A stretch of DNA of 38,158 nucleotides. Origin: Oscillospiraceae bacterium. Lineage in GTDB: Bacteria; Bacillota; Clostridia; Oscillospirales; Oscillospiraceae. A model generated the notes under the pieces. The model made no database searches and was not told where the DNA came from. It worked only from the letters and a program-made list of their open reading frames with translations. A program made the translations under genes and the position numbers. The stretch is from positions 1 through 38,158 of the forward strand of contig JAISDV010000055.1 in assembly GCA_031264545.1 (NCBI GenBank), read 5' to 3'. Shown piece after piece: positions 1 through 7,682 of this stretch; the stretch's first letter is position 1; each line of letters begins with the position of its first letter.

Positions 1-53
1 AGAAAGAGAAAGCCGTCCTCCGCCGGCATAGCGTAAGAAGGAGGAACAACACT

Positions 54-824
54 ATGATCACTGCAGGAATCGATTGCGGCAGTCAGAACACCAAGGGCGT
101 CGTCCTGAAAGACGGAAAGCTCGCCGGCAAGGCGCTGCTCCCAACGGAGTTCGACGCGGATCTGGCCGCGCAGAGGGTTTTGGAACAGGCCCTGAGCGAC
201 GCCGGCGTTAAGCGGGAGGATGTCGGCCGAATCGTCATTACCGGCGTTGGGCGCGACATCATCAAATGGGGAGACAGTGAGATCAACGAGGTCGGCGCGG
301 CGGCCAGGGGCGCAAGGTTTGCCGTTCCCGACACGGACACTGTGATCGATATGGGCGCGGACAGCTGCCGTGTCATCCGCCTCAACGCGGACGGAAGCAT
401 CGTCAAGTATGAGGTCAACGACAAATGCGCCTCCGGCGCCGGAACCTTCATCGAGGCGATGGCCCGCGCGCTTCAGATCGAAACCGAGGAAATGGGCGAT
501 TTTTCGCTCCGCCATTCAAAAGAGCTTGCTACCAACGCTCAGTGCGTTGTTTTCGCCGAGTCCGAGGTCATCTCTCTGATCCACGCAAAGGAGTCCAGAG
601 AGGACATCGCTTACGGCGTACATATGGGCATAGCCAATCGCGTCGCTTCGATGATCCGCAGGGTCGGGCTGACCGAGCATTTTTCGATGATCGGCGGACC
701 CGCGTACAACAAGGGTCTTGTCAGCTGTATGTCCAAGGTTTTCGGAAAAGAGATCACGGTGCCCGAAAACAATCAGTATCTGAACGCGGTCGGCGCGGCG
801 ATCTTTGCCGCTGAGAATCAGTAA
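54..824 (+). CDS. BadF/BcrA-type ATPase, electron-activating subunit 1 of a benzoyl-CoA reductase-like complex
   Basis: A 256-residue member of the ASKHA-fold ATPases that drive low-potential electrons into benzoyl-CoA reductases and 2-hydroxyacyl-CoA dehydratases. The phosphate-binding start (AGIDCGSQNTKG, residues 4-15) and the mid-protein VIDMGADSC are visible. Two cysteines expected to bridge the dimeric [4Fe-4S] cluster are C125 in NDKCASGAG and C164 in NAQCVVFAESEV. The start is set by AAGGAGG 7-8 bases upstream. It is the first complete gene of a tight + strand run and lies 15 bases ahead of a second, different ATPase. The pairing of two unlike short ATPases points to a heteromeric Bzd-type reductase rather than a homodimeric dehydratase activator. 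The family is clear; the substrate is inferred from context only. It may equally serve an uncharacterised acyl-CoA reductase. Confidence 0.88.
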   Translation: MITAGIDCGSQNTKGVVLKDGKLAGKALLPTEFDADLAAQRVLEQALSDAGVKREDVGRIVITGVGRDIIKWGDSEINEVGAAARGARFAVPDTDTVIDMGADSCRVIRLNADGSIVKYEVNDKCASGAGTFIEAMARALQIETEEMGDFSLRHSKELATNAQCVVFAESEVISLIHAKESREDIAYGVHMGIANRVASMIRRVGLTEHFSMIGGPAYNKGLVSCMSKVFGKEITVPENNQYLNAVGAAIFAAENQ

Positions 825-839
825 ACGGAGGATAAGACC

Positions 840-1730
840 ATGGCTGAAATTGAAAAAGTTGAATATTGGAGATGGACCGAGTCCAACTGGAAAAATCCTG
901 ACATTCCCGATTGGCGCGGAAGCCTTATTACGGCCGGCGTCGACATCGGCTCGACCAGCACGCAGGCGGTCGTCATGGCAGACGGCGTGCCCTACGCCTA
1001 TTCCAACATGCGTACGGGCTCGAACAGCCCCGACTCCGCGATCGGCGCGATCGACTGGGCCATGAAGGATACCGGATTGACACTCGAGGACATTACTTAT
1101 ACAATAGGAACAGGCTACGGCCGTGTCAACGTTCCCTTCTCCAACAAGACCGTGACCGAGATCACCTGCCACGCAAAGGGCGCAAATTACATATACGGGC
1201 CCACGATACGCACCATTCTCGACATGGGCGGACAGGATTGCAAGGCCATCCACTGCGACGCAAAGGGCGCCGTTACCTCCTTTATGATGAACGACAAGTG
1301 CGCTGCCGGAACAGGCCGCGGCATGGAGGTCATCGCAAACCTGCTGGCCGTCCGCGTCGAGGACATCGGCGATATGTCCTTCCAGATCGACGAGGAGCCG
1401 GATCCCGTTTCTTCCACCTGCGTTATCTTCGCGAAGAGCGAGGCAACGAAGCTCATGCGCACCGGCTGGACAAAGGAAAAGGTGCTTGCCGCTTACTGCC
1501 ACGCCATGGCCCTGCGCGTCGTCCGCCTGCTCGAACGCAACGGGATGGAGCTCGATTTCGCCATTACCGGCGGCATCGCCAAAAATGTCGGCGTCGTCCG
1601 CCGCATCGAACGTATCATGGGCATCCAGGCGCTCAAGCCCGCGATGGATACGCAGATCGCCGGCGCGCTGGGCGCCGCCCTGCTCGGAAAAGAGCTTGTC
1701 GAGAAAAAGCGCGCCAAGGAAAATCAATAA
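840..1730 (+). CDS. BadF/BcrA-type ATPase, electron-activating subunit 2, with N-terminal extension
   Basis: A 296-residue paralogue of the preceding gene. The ATPase core starts at about residue 30 (TAGVDIGSTSTQA). It is preceded by a Trp-rich N-terminal extension (WRW at 10-12, W17, W25) absent from the first ATPase. Cluster cysteines are C154 in NDKCAAGTGRG and C194 in STCVIFAKSEA; LDMGGQDCK near 128-135 is the second nucleotide-binding element. Two different ATPases of about 260-300 residues are what the Azoarcus-type (BzdP/BzdQ) class I benzoyl-CoA reductase uses, whereas the Thauera type has one long and one short ATPase. GGAG lies 9 bases before the ATG. It probably forms the ATPase heterodimer with the upstream product, and each subunit supplies two cysteines to a shared cluster. 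Family certain, partner assignment inferred. Confidence 0.88.
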   Translation: MAEIEKVEYWRWTESNWKNPDIPDWRGSLITAGVDIGSTSTQAVVMADGVPYAYSNMRTGSNSPDSAIGAIDWAMKDTGLTLEDITYTIGTGYGRVNVPFSNKTVTEITCHAKGANYIYGPTIRTILDMGGQDCKAIHCDAKGAVTSFMMNDKCAAGTGRGMEVIANLLAVRVEDIGDMSFQIDEEPDPVSSTCVIFAKSEATKLMRTGWTKEKVLAAYCHAMALRVVRLLERNGMELDFAITGGIAKNVGVVRRIERIMGIQALKPAMDTQIAGALGAALLGKELVEKKRAKENQ

Positions 1731-1790
1731 TCAGTCTGTACGGGACGCCGGGCGCCGGCGTAAAACACGGCGCGGAAGGAGGCTAAGGTC

Positions 1791-2066
1791 ATGCTAGCGC
1801 ATTACGGCTATGAAGATGGTTCCGGCCACTACTACATCAGGCTCGACACCGCGAAGTGTGCAGAATGCCCCGAAAAAGGCTGCATCAGCGCCTGTCCGGA
1901 GCAGCTCTTCGCAACGGAGCTGGACGATTTCGACGACGAGGTGGTCCTTATCAGGGAGGCTGCCCGCAACACCCTGCAAGCCAGCTGCGCGAGCTGTAAG
2001 GCAAACGGCGAAATGGAGCTCTGCAGAAGCGTCTGCCCTGCGGACGCGATCGGCTTCTCCTGGTAG
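1791..2066 (+). CDS. 2x[4Fe-4S] ferredoxin-like protein, likely electron donor to the reductase
   Basis: A 91-residue protein with eight cysteines in two cluster motifs: C23-x2-C26-x4-C31-x3-C35 and C66-x2-C69-x8-C78-x3-C82-P. The long x8 spacing in the second motif resembles the ferredoxins found with anaerobic aromatic-degradation reductases. No membrane segment or extra domain is visible. The start follows GGAAGGAGG. Its position between the ATPases and the catalytic subunits suggests that it passes electrons to the ATPase-bound cluster. It ends in TAG, so TAG is an ordinary stop in this genome. Ferredoxin type is clear from the cysteines; the role as partner is inferred from gene order. 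Confidence 0.8.
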   Translation: MLAHYGYEDGSGHYYIRLDTAKCAECPEKGCISACPEQLFATELDDFDDEVVLIREAARNTLQASCASCKANGEMELCRSVCPADAIGFSW

Positions 2067-2128
2067 GAGAGCCGGACCTTGAATTTTGACTCGTCTCCGA
2101 GTGGCGTTCGGGGCGGGATTGAAATTAT

Positions 2129-2156
2129 TATCCCTAAGAATTTATCCCTAAGAATT
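2129..2156 (+). repeat. 14-bp tandem duplication ahead of the catalytic subunit gene
   Basis: TATCCCTAAGAATT occurs twice back to back in the 105-base gap between the ferredoxin gene and the next gene, ending 16 bases before its ATG and just upstream of the AAAGGAGG ribosome site. The copies are identical, which fits a recent slippage duplication. The gap is AT-rich compared with its neighbours. No protein or RNA structure is assigned to it. Confidence 0.8.
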
Positions 2157-2171
2157 TAAAGGAGGAGACAC

Positions 2172-3287
2172 ATGAGTTACGAAAAATTACTCGAAACCAA
2201 CATTTCAGGCGAATCCGCAAAAGCCTGGAAAGCGTCCGGCAAAAAGGCAGTCGGTTATGTCTGCTGCCACGTTCCCACGGAAATCCTGATCGCGGCCGAC
2301 GTGATGCCCGTTCGTCTCAGAGCAACGAATTGCGTGGACAGCAGCGACGCCGAGGCCTGGATGTCCAGCTTCAGCTGCAGCTTCGCAAAGTCGGTCCTTC
2401 AATATCTGATGAACGGAACCTATGACCTGGACGGACTGGTACAGTCCGACGGCTGTATGATGGCCACGCGTATTCTCGACAACTGGTCGCATATTGCAAA
2501 GAAAAACGGCAAGGCCCAGTTCATCCATCAGATCGGCGCCCCCCGCATCACCAATGAAATTTCCATCGGCTACTACAAGGCTGAGCTTCAAACGCTCGCC
2601 GACAAGCTCGGCGCGTTCTCCGGCAAGGCCGTCACAGACGAGGGTCTCAAATCCGCCGCGGCCAAGACGAATGAGGTCCGCGGCCTTATCGCCCAGCTTT
2701 TCACGCTGCGCAAGGAGGCCAAGGTCTCCGGAACCGAGGCGCTCAGGATCATGCTCGCAAACTGCGACCTGACGATCGACGAGTATATCGCCGCGCTCGG
2801 GGAATTCATCGCCGACGCGAAGGGCCGCGGACCCATTAAAGCGCGCGCGCGTCTGATGATGATCGGCTCCGCGCTCGACAATCCCGAATACATCAGGGTC
2901 ATCGAGGACAAGGGCGGCCTGGTGGTCGCCGACGCGCTGTGCTTCGGCGCCAGATCCTTCGGTGAAAAGCTCGTGATCGACGACAAGGACGTTCTCGGCT
3001 CTATCGCGGACTACTATCTCACCCGCAACACCTGCCCCCGCGCGCTGGACAACCGTCCCGCCATTCACAAGGAAATCGTCGACACCTGTAAGGCGTACGA
3101 CATTCAGGGCATCATCTATGAGAAAATGCAGAACTGCGAATGCTGGGGCGGCGAATCCTATTATCTTGAGCCCGATCTCAAGGCGATCGGCGTTCCGATG
3201 CTGCAGGTCGAGCGCGAGGAGCAGATGGCAAACGCCGGACAGCTCGCTATCCGCGCGGAAGCCTTCGTGGAAATGATAGAAAAGTAA
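2172..3287 (+). CDS. 2-hydroxyacyl-CoA dehydratase / benzoyl-CoA reductase family subunit (BcrC/BzdN-like)
   Basis: A 371-residue catalytic-side subunit of the HgdB/BcrC family, which holds an Fe-S cluster and takes electrons from the ATPase pair to reduce or dehydrate a CoA thioester. Family landmarks: GYVCCHVPTEILIAADVMPVRLRA at 28-51 with C31 and C32, C54, SFSCSFAKS with C69, SDGC with C95, and NCECWGGE with C322 and C324. The C-terminal GIPxLxxE-type segment (GVPMLQVEREEQ) and the AGQLAIRAEAFVEM helix end the protein. Length fits the shorter of the two class I reductase subunits. AAAGGAGG precedes the ATG. The next gene, a divergent family member, starts 16 bases after its stop, so the two are probably a heterodimer. 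Family certain; the reduced substrate is unknown. Confidence 0.87.
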   Translation: MSYEKLLETNISGESAKAWKASGKKAVGYVCCHVPTEILIAADVMPVRLRATNCVDSSDAEAWMSSFSCSFAKSVLQYLMNGTYDLDGLVQSDGCMMATRILDNWSHIAKKNGKAQFIHQIGAPRITNEISIGYYKAELQTLADKLGAFSGKAVTDEGLKSAAAKTNEVRGLIAQLFTLRKEAKVSGTEALRIMLANCDLTIDEYIAALGEFIADAKGRGPIKARARLMMIGSALDNPEYIRVIEDKGGLVVADALCFGARSFGEKLVIDDKDVLGSIADYYLTRNTCPRALDNRPAIHKEIVDTCKAYDIQGIIYEKMQNCECWGGESYYLEPDLKAIGVPMLQVEREEQMANAGQLAIRAEAFVEMIEK

Positions 3288-3303
3288 GAAGGAGGAATAT
3301 ATC

Positions 3304-4617
3304 ATGGCAACTCAGAATTTTGATCCTACGAAGCCGGTCAATATGATAGATCTGACCTGTAATCAGGTCGACAGCATTTACCAGCATATGCTTTCAAAGG
3401 GTATGCCTGAAGTCATGTGGACGGTCGACATTCAGAAATATGTCTGGGAAGAGGTCCGCGACGCAAAAAAGAACGGTAAAAAGCTTATCGCTTTCGGCGG
3501 ACCCGTACCCGTGACGATTATCCGCGCCTTTGACTGCATACCCTTTTTCCTCGATACGATCCCGACGCGTATTGCCTCCATGGAGGATCTCGCCGGCCGT
3601 TATATCGACGAGACCGAGAAGTACGCGCCCACCAGCACCTGCGCGATCGATAAGGTCCAGATAGGCGTCGCGCTCAAGGGCGAATTCGGAATCGACATCG
3701 ACGCATTTGTCCACGCGACCGTCCCCTGCGACTCCGCGCGCATCGCTTATCCCATGATGGAGCGCCTGTTCGGCTGCCCCTGTTTCACCTTCGACTGTCC
3801 CTTCCGTCACGATGAAAAGGGTTATGCCTATCTGGCCCAGCAGATCGAGGCCTTCATCCCCTTTATGGAAGAGCTCACGGGCCTCAAATGGGACGCCGGG
3901 CGTTATGAGAAATTCAAGGGCATTATGGAAGAGTCCAATAAGGCCTTCGATCTGCTTACACAGCTCGGCGATCTGCGCAAAAAGACCCCTTGTGTGCTGC
4001 CCGGCCGTATGCTCGTCCTCAACGAGATCGTCGCGCCGCTGGCCGGCACGGAAGCGTGCACCGCGATGCTCCAGACCCAGCTCGAGATGGGCAATATGCT
4101 CGCGGATATGGGCATGACGGCCACCAGGTGCCCCGAGGAGCGCTACCGCGTCTGTTTGATGCAGAACATGCTCTGGTCGAATACCGGCATCATGGACTGG
4201 ATGGAAAAGTGCTACGGTGCGATCACCGTTATGGATGGGTTCGGTTATCAGGACGGCGTCATTTTCGACGACCTCGACAATTGGGAGCGCGTGAAAATGC
4301 AGACTGCCGAGTCTATGCTTCTGACGCCGATGATCCACGGCGCGACCGGCCCGACCGAATACTGGCTCAAGGTCATCGATAAGATGTACGAGGACTACAA
4401 GGTCAACGTCTCCATCTTTATGGGACACGTCGGCTGCAAGCACACCTGGGCCTCCGGCAAGATCGTGACCGACTATATCCAGCAGAAGTTCGGCATCCCC
4501 ACCCTGTACGTCGACGTCGACGCGATCGATCCGCGCTACAAGTCCAACGACGAGCTCCGCGCCCAGATCGGCGAATATTTCGAGAGCGTTGTCGGTGCAG
4601 AAAATTTCTGCAAATAA
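3304..4617 (+). CDS. 2-hydroxyacyl-CoA dehydratase / benzoyl-CoA reductase family subunit (BcrB/BzdO-like)
   Basis: A 437-residue partner of the preceding subunit, the length typical of the larger catalytic subunit of class I benzoyl-CoA reductase. Candidate cluster cysteines include C113 in TSTCAIDK, C142 in TVPCDSARI, C158, C160 and C165 in the GCPCFTFDCPFRHD stretch, and C378 in GHVGCKHTW. The C-terminal half carries the family's MGH..CKH..ASGK and GIPTLYVDVD segments. The start follows AAGGAGGAATATATC. Together with the 371-residue subunit, two ATPases and a ferredoxin, it completes a four-subunit enzyme plus donor. Other readings are a heterodimeric dehydratase or a double-cubane-cluster reductase. 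The two-ATPase arrangement favours the reductase. Confidence 0.87.
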   Translation: MATQNFDPTKPVNMIDLTCNQVDSIYQHMLSKGMPEVMWTVDIQKYVWEEVRDAKKNGKKLIAFGGPVPVTIIRAFDCIPFFLDTIPTRIASMEDLAGRYIDETEKYAPTSTCAIDKVQIGVALKGEFGIDIDAFVHATVPCDSARIAYPMMERLFGCPCFTFDCPFRHDEKGYAYLAQQIEAFIPFMEELTGLKWDAGRYEKFKGIMEESNKAFDLLTQLGDLRKKTPCVLPGRMLVLNEIVAPLAGTEACTAMLQTQLEMGNMLADMGMTATRCPEERYRVCLMQNMLWSNTGIMDWMEKCYGAITVMDGFGYQDGVIFDDLDNWERVKMQTAESMLLTPMIHGATGPTEYWLKVIDKMYEDYKVNVSIFMGHVGCKHTWASGKIVTDYIQQKFGIPTLYVDVDAIDPRYKSNDELRAQIGEYFESVVGAENFCK

Positions 4618-4670
4618 GACCCCGTGTTTATAGCCTGAAACGCCGTCTGAGCGTTTGAAAAACCGCAAGG

Positions 4671-4702
4671 CCCCGGCCGCGGCCATCCTGCTGCGGCCGG
4701 GG
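4671..4702. other. GC-rich hairpin in the gap before the CooC-like gene
   Basis: CCCCGGCCGC and GCGGCCGGGG form a perfect 10-bp stem around a 12-base loop. No T-run follows on either strand, so this is more likely a transcript-stabilising or partial-termination element than a classical terminator. It lies 50 bases before the next ATG. A 9-bp direct duplication (ATTCATATT, 4717-4734) follows it. Confidence 0.55.
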
Positions 4703-4752
4703 GTGAGGCGAGAGTCATTCATATTATTCATATTGGAAAGCGAGGACAAGAA

Positions 4753-5514
4753 ATGGATAAAATCAGGTCTATTGCCGTGACAGGAAAAGGCGGAACCGGC
4801 AAAACTGTCGTCTCCACGCTCATTATCCGCCTGCTCGCGGAGCGTTTCCCCGGCAAGGTGCTCGCGATTGACGCGGACTCCGCCATGAGCCTGTGCTATA
4901 CGACCGGACTGCCCGTCGAAAAAACCGTCAGCCGGCTCCGTTCCGAGCTGCTGGGCATGCGCCAGGCCAGGGATGAGCTGAACAGCGGCCCGACCAAGGA
5001 TCTTATGCGCGGAATACTCGCCCATGGAGACGGCTTCGACCTTCTCACCATGGGCCGTCCCGAGGAACCGGGCTGCTTCTGCGCCTGCAACGAGCTTCTC
5101 CGCTTCGGGATCGACAGTCTTGCGGGAGATTATGAGTACGTTATTATTGACGGCGAAGCGGGTCCCGAACAGCTCAACCGCCGCGTTATGAAAAGTGTCG
5201 ACTGCCTTCTGGTCATGGCCGATATGTCGGCCAGAAGCCTGCAGACGGCCGCCGGCATTATCGCAGTCGCCAAAGCCGGCGAGAACAACATTGATGTCAA
5301 GACCACCGGGCTTGTCCTCAACCGCGTCCGAAATGACCAGCCCAAGGAGGCGCTTGTCAAAAAGGTCGGGCTGGAGATTTTCGGCGAGCTTCCCGAGGAC
5401 GCCGAGGTCAATAAATATGACCGCGACAACAGGTCCCTGTTCGATTTACCCATGGAGAGCGCCTGCCCGCAGGCCGTGCTTGCCATCCTGAAGAAGCTGA
5501 TCCCCGAATTCTGA
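4753..5514 (+). CDS. CooC-like P-loop ATPase (Ni/Fe-S metallochaperone type)
   Basis: A 253-residue MinD/CooC-type ATPase. The deviant Walker A is GKGGTGKT at 11-18, followed by VLAIDADSAMSL with the switch aspartates. The key clue is GCFCACNELLR, with C108, C110 and C112 as C-x-C-x-C. CooC proteins carry a C-x-C at this position, which binds Ni(II) or Zn(II) at the dimer interface during maturation of carbon monoxide dehydrogenase. VIIDGEAGPEQLNRR near 134-148 is the Walker B region. No CODH/ACS gene is in the window. Its place directly behind the benzoyl-CoA reductase-like genes and 23 bases before a metal-sensor gene suggests a metal- or cluster-loading role for that enzyme, but this is inference. 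The ATPase subfamily is well supported. Confidence 0.78.
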   Translation: MDKIRSIAVTGKGGTGKTVVSTLIIRLLAERFPGKVLAIDADSAMSLCYTTGLPVEKTVSRLRSELLGMRQARDELNSGPTKDLMRGILAHGDGFDLLTMGRPEEPGCFCACNELLRFGIDSLAGDYEYVIIDGEAGPEQLNRRVMKSVDCLLVMADMSARSLQTAAGIIAVAKAGENNIDVKTTGLVLNRVRNDQPKEALVKKVGLEIFGELPEDAEVNKYDRDNRSLFDLPMESACPQAVLAILKKLIPEF

Positions 5515-5537
5515 TCCCCCGAAAAGGAGTACCCGTT

Positions 5538-5918
5538 ATGCACAGTGACGAAAAAGACTATGCGGCAGCCGGCTTTCACGTTCACGCGGACGGGACGGCG
5601 CACAGCCACGGCTGTGCGCACGCGCACGGGGCCGGACCCGGCCACACGCATTCCCACGTCCATACGAACAAGAAGGCGGTCCATGACCGGCTTGCCAAAG
5701 CGCGGGGGCATCTGGATTCCGTTATCCGGATGATCGATGATGACAGGGACTGCTCGGAAGTGCTGGTTCAGCTCGCGGCGGTGCGGTCGGCGATAAACAA
5801 TGCCGGAAAGGTTCTGCTGCAGGATCATATCACGGAGTGCATAACAGAGGCCATAAGGGACGACGACCGGCAGAAGATCGCGGATCTCAATAAAGCGATC
5901 GAGCAGTTTATGAAGTAA
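5538..5918 (+). CDS. CsoR/FrmR-family metal-responsive repressor with His-rich N-terminal tail
   Basis: A 126-residue protein. Residues about 45-126 are the all-helical CsoR/RcnR/FrmR domain. C72 (DRDC), H97 and C101 (DHITEC) match the Cys-His-Cys metal ligands of metal-sensing members. The first 44 residues are an unusual tail with eleven histidines (HVH, HSHGCAHAH, HTHSHVH), resembling nickel-storage tails of HypB, UreE and CooJ. Such a tail is not part of the core fold. The gene begins 23 bases after the CooC-like gene and is probably co-transcribed with it. Family knowledge suggests DNA binding that is relieved by Cu, Ni or another metal; which metal is not decidable here. The adjacent metallochaperone and the His tail make nickel a reasonable first guess. 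Confidence 0.82.
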   Translation: MHSDEKDYAAAGFHVHADGTAHSHGCAHAHGAGPGHTHSHVHTNKKAVHDRLAKARGHLDSVIRMIDDDRDCSEVLVQLAAVRSAINNAGKVLLQDHITECITEAIRDDDRQKIADLNKAIEQFMK

Positions 5919-5943
5919 GGCCTTTCTTTAAAAAGCAGCTTAC

Positions 5944-5973
5944 GCGGCGCGCCGGCGGTGTCCGGCGCGCCGC
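5944..5973. terminator. Strong GC hairpin after the metal-sensor gene
   Basis: GCGGCGCGCCGG and CCGGCGCGCCGC pair as a perfect 12-bp stem around CGGTGT, starting 25 bases after the repressor stop. A T-run does not follow, so intrinsic termination is uncertain, but the stem is very stable and lies at the end of the + strand run. The rest of the 329-base gap (5919-6247) holds no credible ORF; its right half contains the promoter of the next gene. Confidence 0.45.
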
Positions 5974-6120
5974 GCTTCGCCTGAAGCAAGCCGCCGAAGG
6001 ACGCCCGGCGGTTTGGAACTGATGGCCAAAAACCGCAGGCCTGTAACGTTAAAGATGACTAAAAAACTTACGAGCTGATTTATAGTATGTACAAAGATTT
6101 GCGGCAAGCCGGAATTTGGA

Positions 6121-6155
6121 TTGCATTTATATACCAATTAGTATAAGATTATAAT
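6121..6155 (+). promoter_or_regulatory. Promoter of the CoA-transferase gene with a spacer dyad
   Basis: TTGCAT (6121-6126), a 17-base spacer and TAAGAT (6144-6149) form a sigma-A-like promoter; TATAAT at 6150-6155 is an alternative -10. The dyad TATACCAATTAGTATA (6130-6145) fills the spacer with one mismatched pair, which is where a repressor or MerR-like activator would sit. The site is 93 or more bases upstream of the ATG. The regulator is unknown; the CsoR-family gene just upstream is one candidate. Confidence 0.5.
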
Positions 6156-6247
6156 AATTTAGCGGAGGATAGCCGTGTACCTGCCATAGAAACGCGTATC
6201 CGGTGTGTGGCTGTCCGCTCGGTAGAATTATGAGAAGGAGTTTTACT

Positions 6248-7618
6248 ATGGCAGTTAAGAATTTGAGCGCCGATTGGAAAAAGCATTATCAGGATCACTT
6301 GGTAAGCATGGCCGACGCCGCGAAAGCCGTTTTGCCCGGCGACGTATTTTGGCTGGGACAGGCCTCAATAACGCCTTATCCTCTGCTGGAGGAGTTGTAC
6401 GCGCACATGGAAGACTATCATGACGTCACTTTGCTCTACAACGTCATGAACCAGCCCGCATCCATGGTTTTTGACACTGAAACCAAAAAGCATTTCAAGA
6501 TGGTATCCGCTTACTGTCTGCCTGTGGAACGCATGGCCATCGACATGAACACCATCGAGCCCGGCGGGTGTACCTATGATGCGCTCCATCGTTCCGTCTT
6601 TGCGCAAGGCTGCAACGCGCTTGCGCTGCACGTAGCGCCTCCCGACGAGAACGGCTGGTGCAATGTTACCGCCTACGGCGTCTCAACCAACCAGATCATC
6701 AACCAGGACCCCCGCATTGAAAAGAAAATTTGCTTTATCGACCGCACGGGCGTTTTTCCGGTTCCCGGCCCCCATGAGACGCACTATATACACGTGTCCG
6801 AGATGGACTATATCTGTGAGGCCGATACCGAGCCCACTTTCATTCCTTCTCCGCTGTCGACCGACGTCGACGAGAAGATCGCCGCTTTCGTTATGCCCTT
6901 TATCAAGCCGGGCGACAACGTGCAGATCGGCTACGGCGGCCTGGGCGAAGAGATCCTCAGAAACCTCCGAAAAACCGAAGGGTCTTTCTCGGTTTATTCC
7001 GAGGTCGCCTGCGATAACATGCAGGATCTCGTTGAAGAGGGCAAGCTCACGAAGATCGTTGCCGCCAGCCCCGGCACCTGCTCCGAAAAGTTCTTTACGT
7101 TCATGCGCAACGACCCGCGCATTGAGCTGCGCGGGCAGCAGTACATGATCAACCCGCTGAGCGTCATGCACTGCGAGAATCTTGTCGCCATCAACGCCAC
7201 TTTCCAGATTGATCTGCTTGGCCAGGCCTGCTCGGAGGCTCAGGGACTCAAGCCTTTCACCGGCCCGGGCGGCTCTTTCGCCTATCTTTACGGCGCAATC
7301 CTCGCGAAAAACGGCCGCAGCTTCCTCTGTCTGCGCTCGACCTATGTTGATCACGACGGTGAGCGGCACTCCAATATCCACGCGTGGCTGCCCGAGGGCT
7401 GTATCGTGACCACCCCAAAGGTCTATGTCATGTACCTTGTTACCGAGTGGGGCGTTGCGGACGTCTTCCTCAGGAGCCTGAAGGACCGCATCCGGGCCGT
7501 CCTCAAGATCGCGCACCCTGATTACAGGCAGGAGCTGAAGGACAAGATCGTCACGACGCCGCTGATCAAGGAAGACGATTTTGTGGACTACGATCTGTTC
7601 GACAATCTTCCGAAGTAA
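6248..7618 (+). CDS. Class I CoA-transferase / acetyl-CoA hydrolase family (4-hydroxybutyrate CoA-transferase-like)
   Basis: A 456-residue enzyme of the Cat1/AbfT family that exchanges CoA between acetyl-CoA and another carboxylic acid. E252 in VYSEVACDN sits where the family's glutamyl-CoA nucleophile is found. INPLSVMHCENLVAINATF and LLGQACSEA match the conserved second-domain core, and GPGGSFAYLYGA corresponds to the usual GxGGxxDFxxGA, with the Asp replaced. The ATG at 6248 is chosen because GAGAAGGAG precedes it; an in-frame start 45 bases upstream lacks a ribosome site. The gene has its own promoter but follows the reductase block on the same strand. A CoA-transferase that activates the reductase substrate, or recovers CoA from its product, would fit. 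Substrate inferred, fold certain. Confidence 0.82.
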   Translation: MAVKNLSADWKKHYQDHLVSMADAAKAVLPGDVFWLGQASITPYPLLEELYAHMEDYHDVTLLYNVMNQPASMVFDTETKKHFKMVSAYCLPVERMAIDMNTIEPGGCTYDALHRSVFAQGCNALALHVAPPDENGWCNVTAYGVSTNQIINQDPRIEKKICFIDRTGVFPVPGPHETHYIHVSEMDYICEADTEPTFIPSPLSTDVDEKIAAFVMPFIKPGDNVQIGYGGLGEEILRNLRKTEGSFSVYSEVACDNMQDLVEEGKLTKIVAASPGTCSEKFFTFMRNDPRIELRGQQYMINPLSVMHCENLVAINATFQIDLLGQACSEAQGLKPFTGPGGSFAYLYGAILAKNGRSFLCLRSTYVDHDGERHSNIHAWLPEGCIVTTPKVYVMYLVTEWGVADVFLRSLKDRIRAVLKIAHPDYRQELKDKIVTTPLIKEDDFVDYDLFDNLPK

Positions 7619-7682
7619 GGCGCGTTTTCCAGCGTTTTTGTCATAAACGGCTTGGCCGGCAATATTTTTACGGAGGCGTACC

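Noticed and set aside
1..36. Possible C-terminal tail of an upstream gene (in-frame stop TAA at 34-36, another TAG at 29-31).
   Set aside because: Only 11 codons are visible, and no frame gives recognisable protein.
3394..5025. 543-codon open frame opposite the BcrB/BzdO-like and CooC-like genes.
   Set aside because: Antisense to two clear family members, with no ribosome site or recognisable motifs.
5944..5973. GC-rich palindrome as a mobile element end or attachment site.
   Set aside because: It is a single inverted repeat at a gene end with no integrase, target duplication or second copy; a transcript hairpin is simpler.
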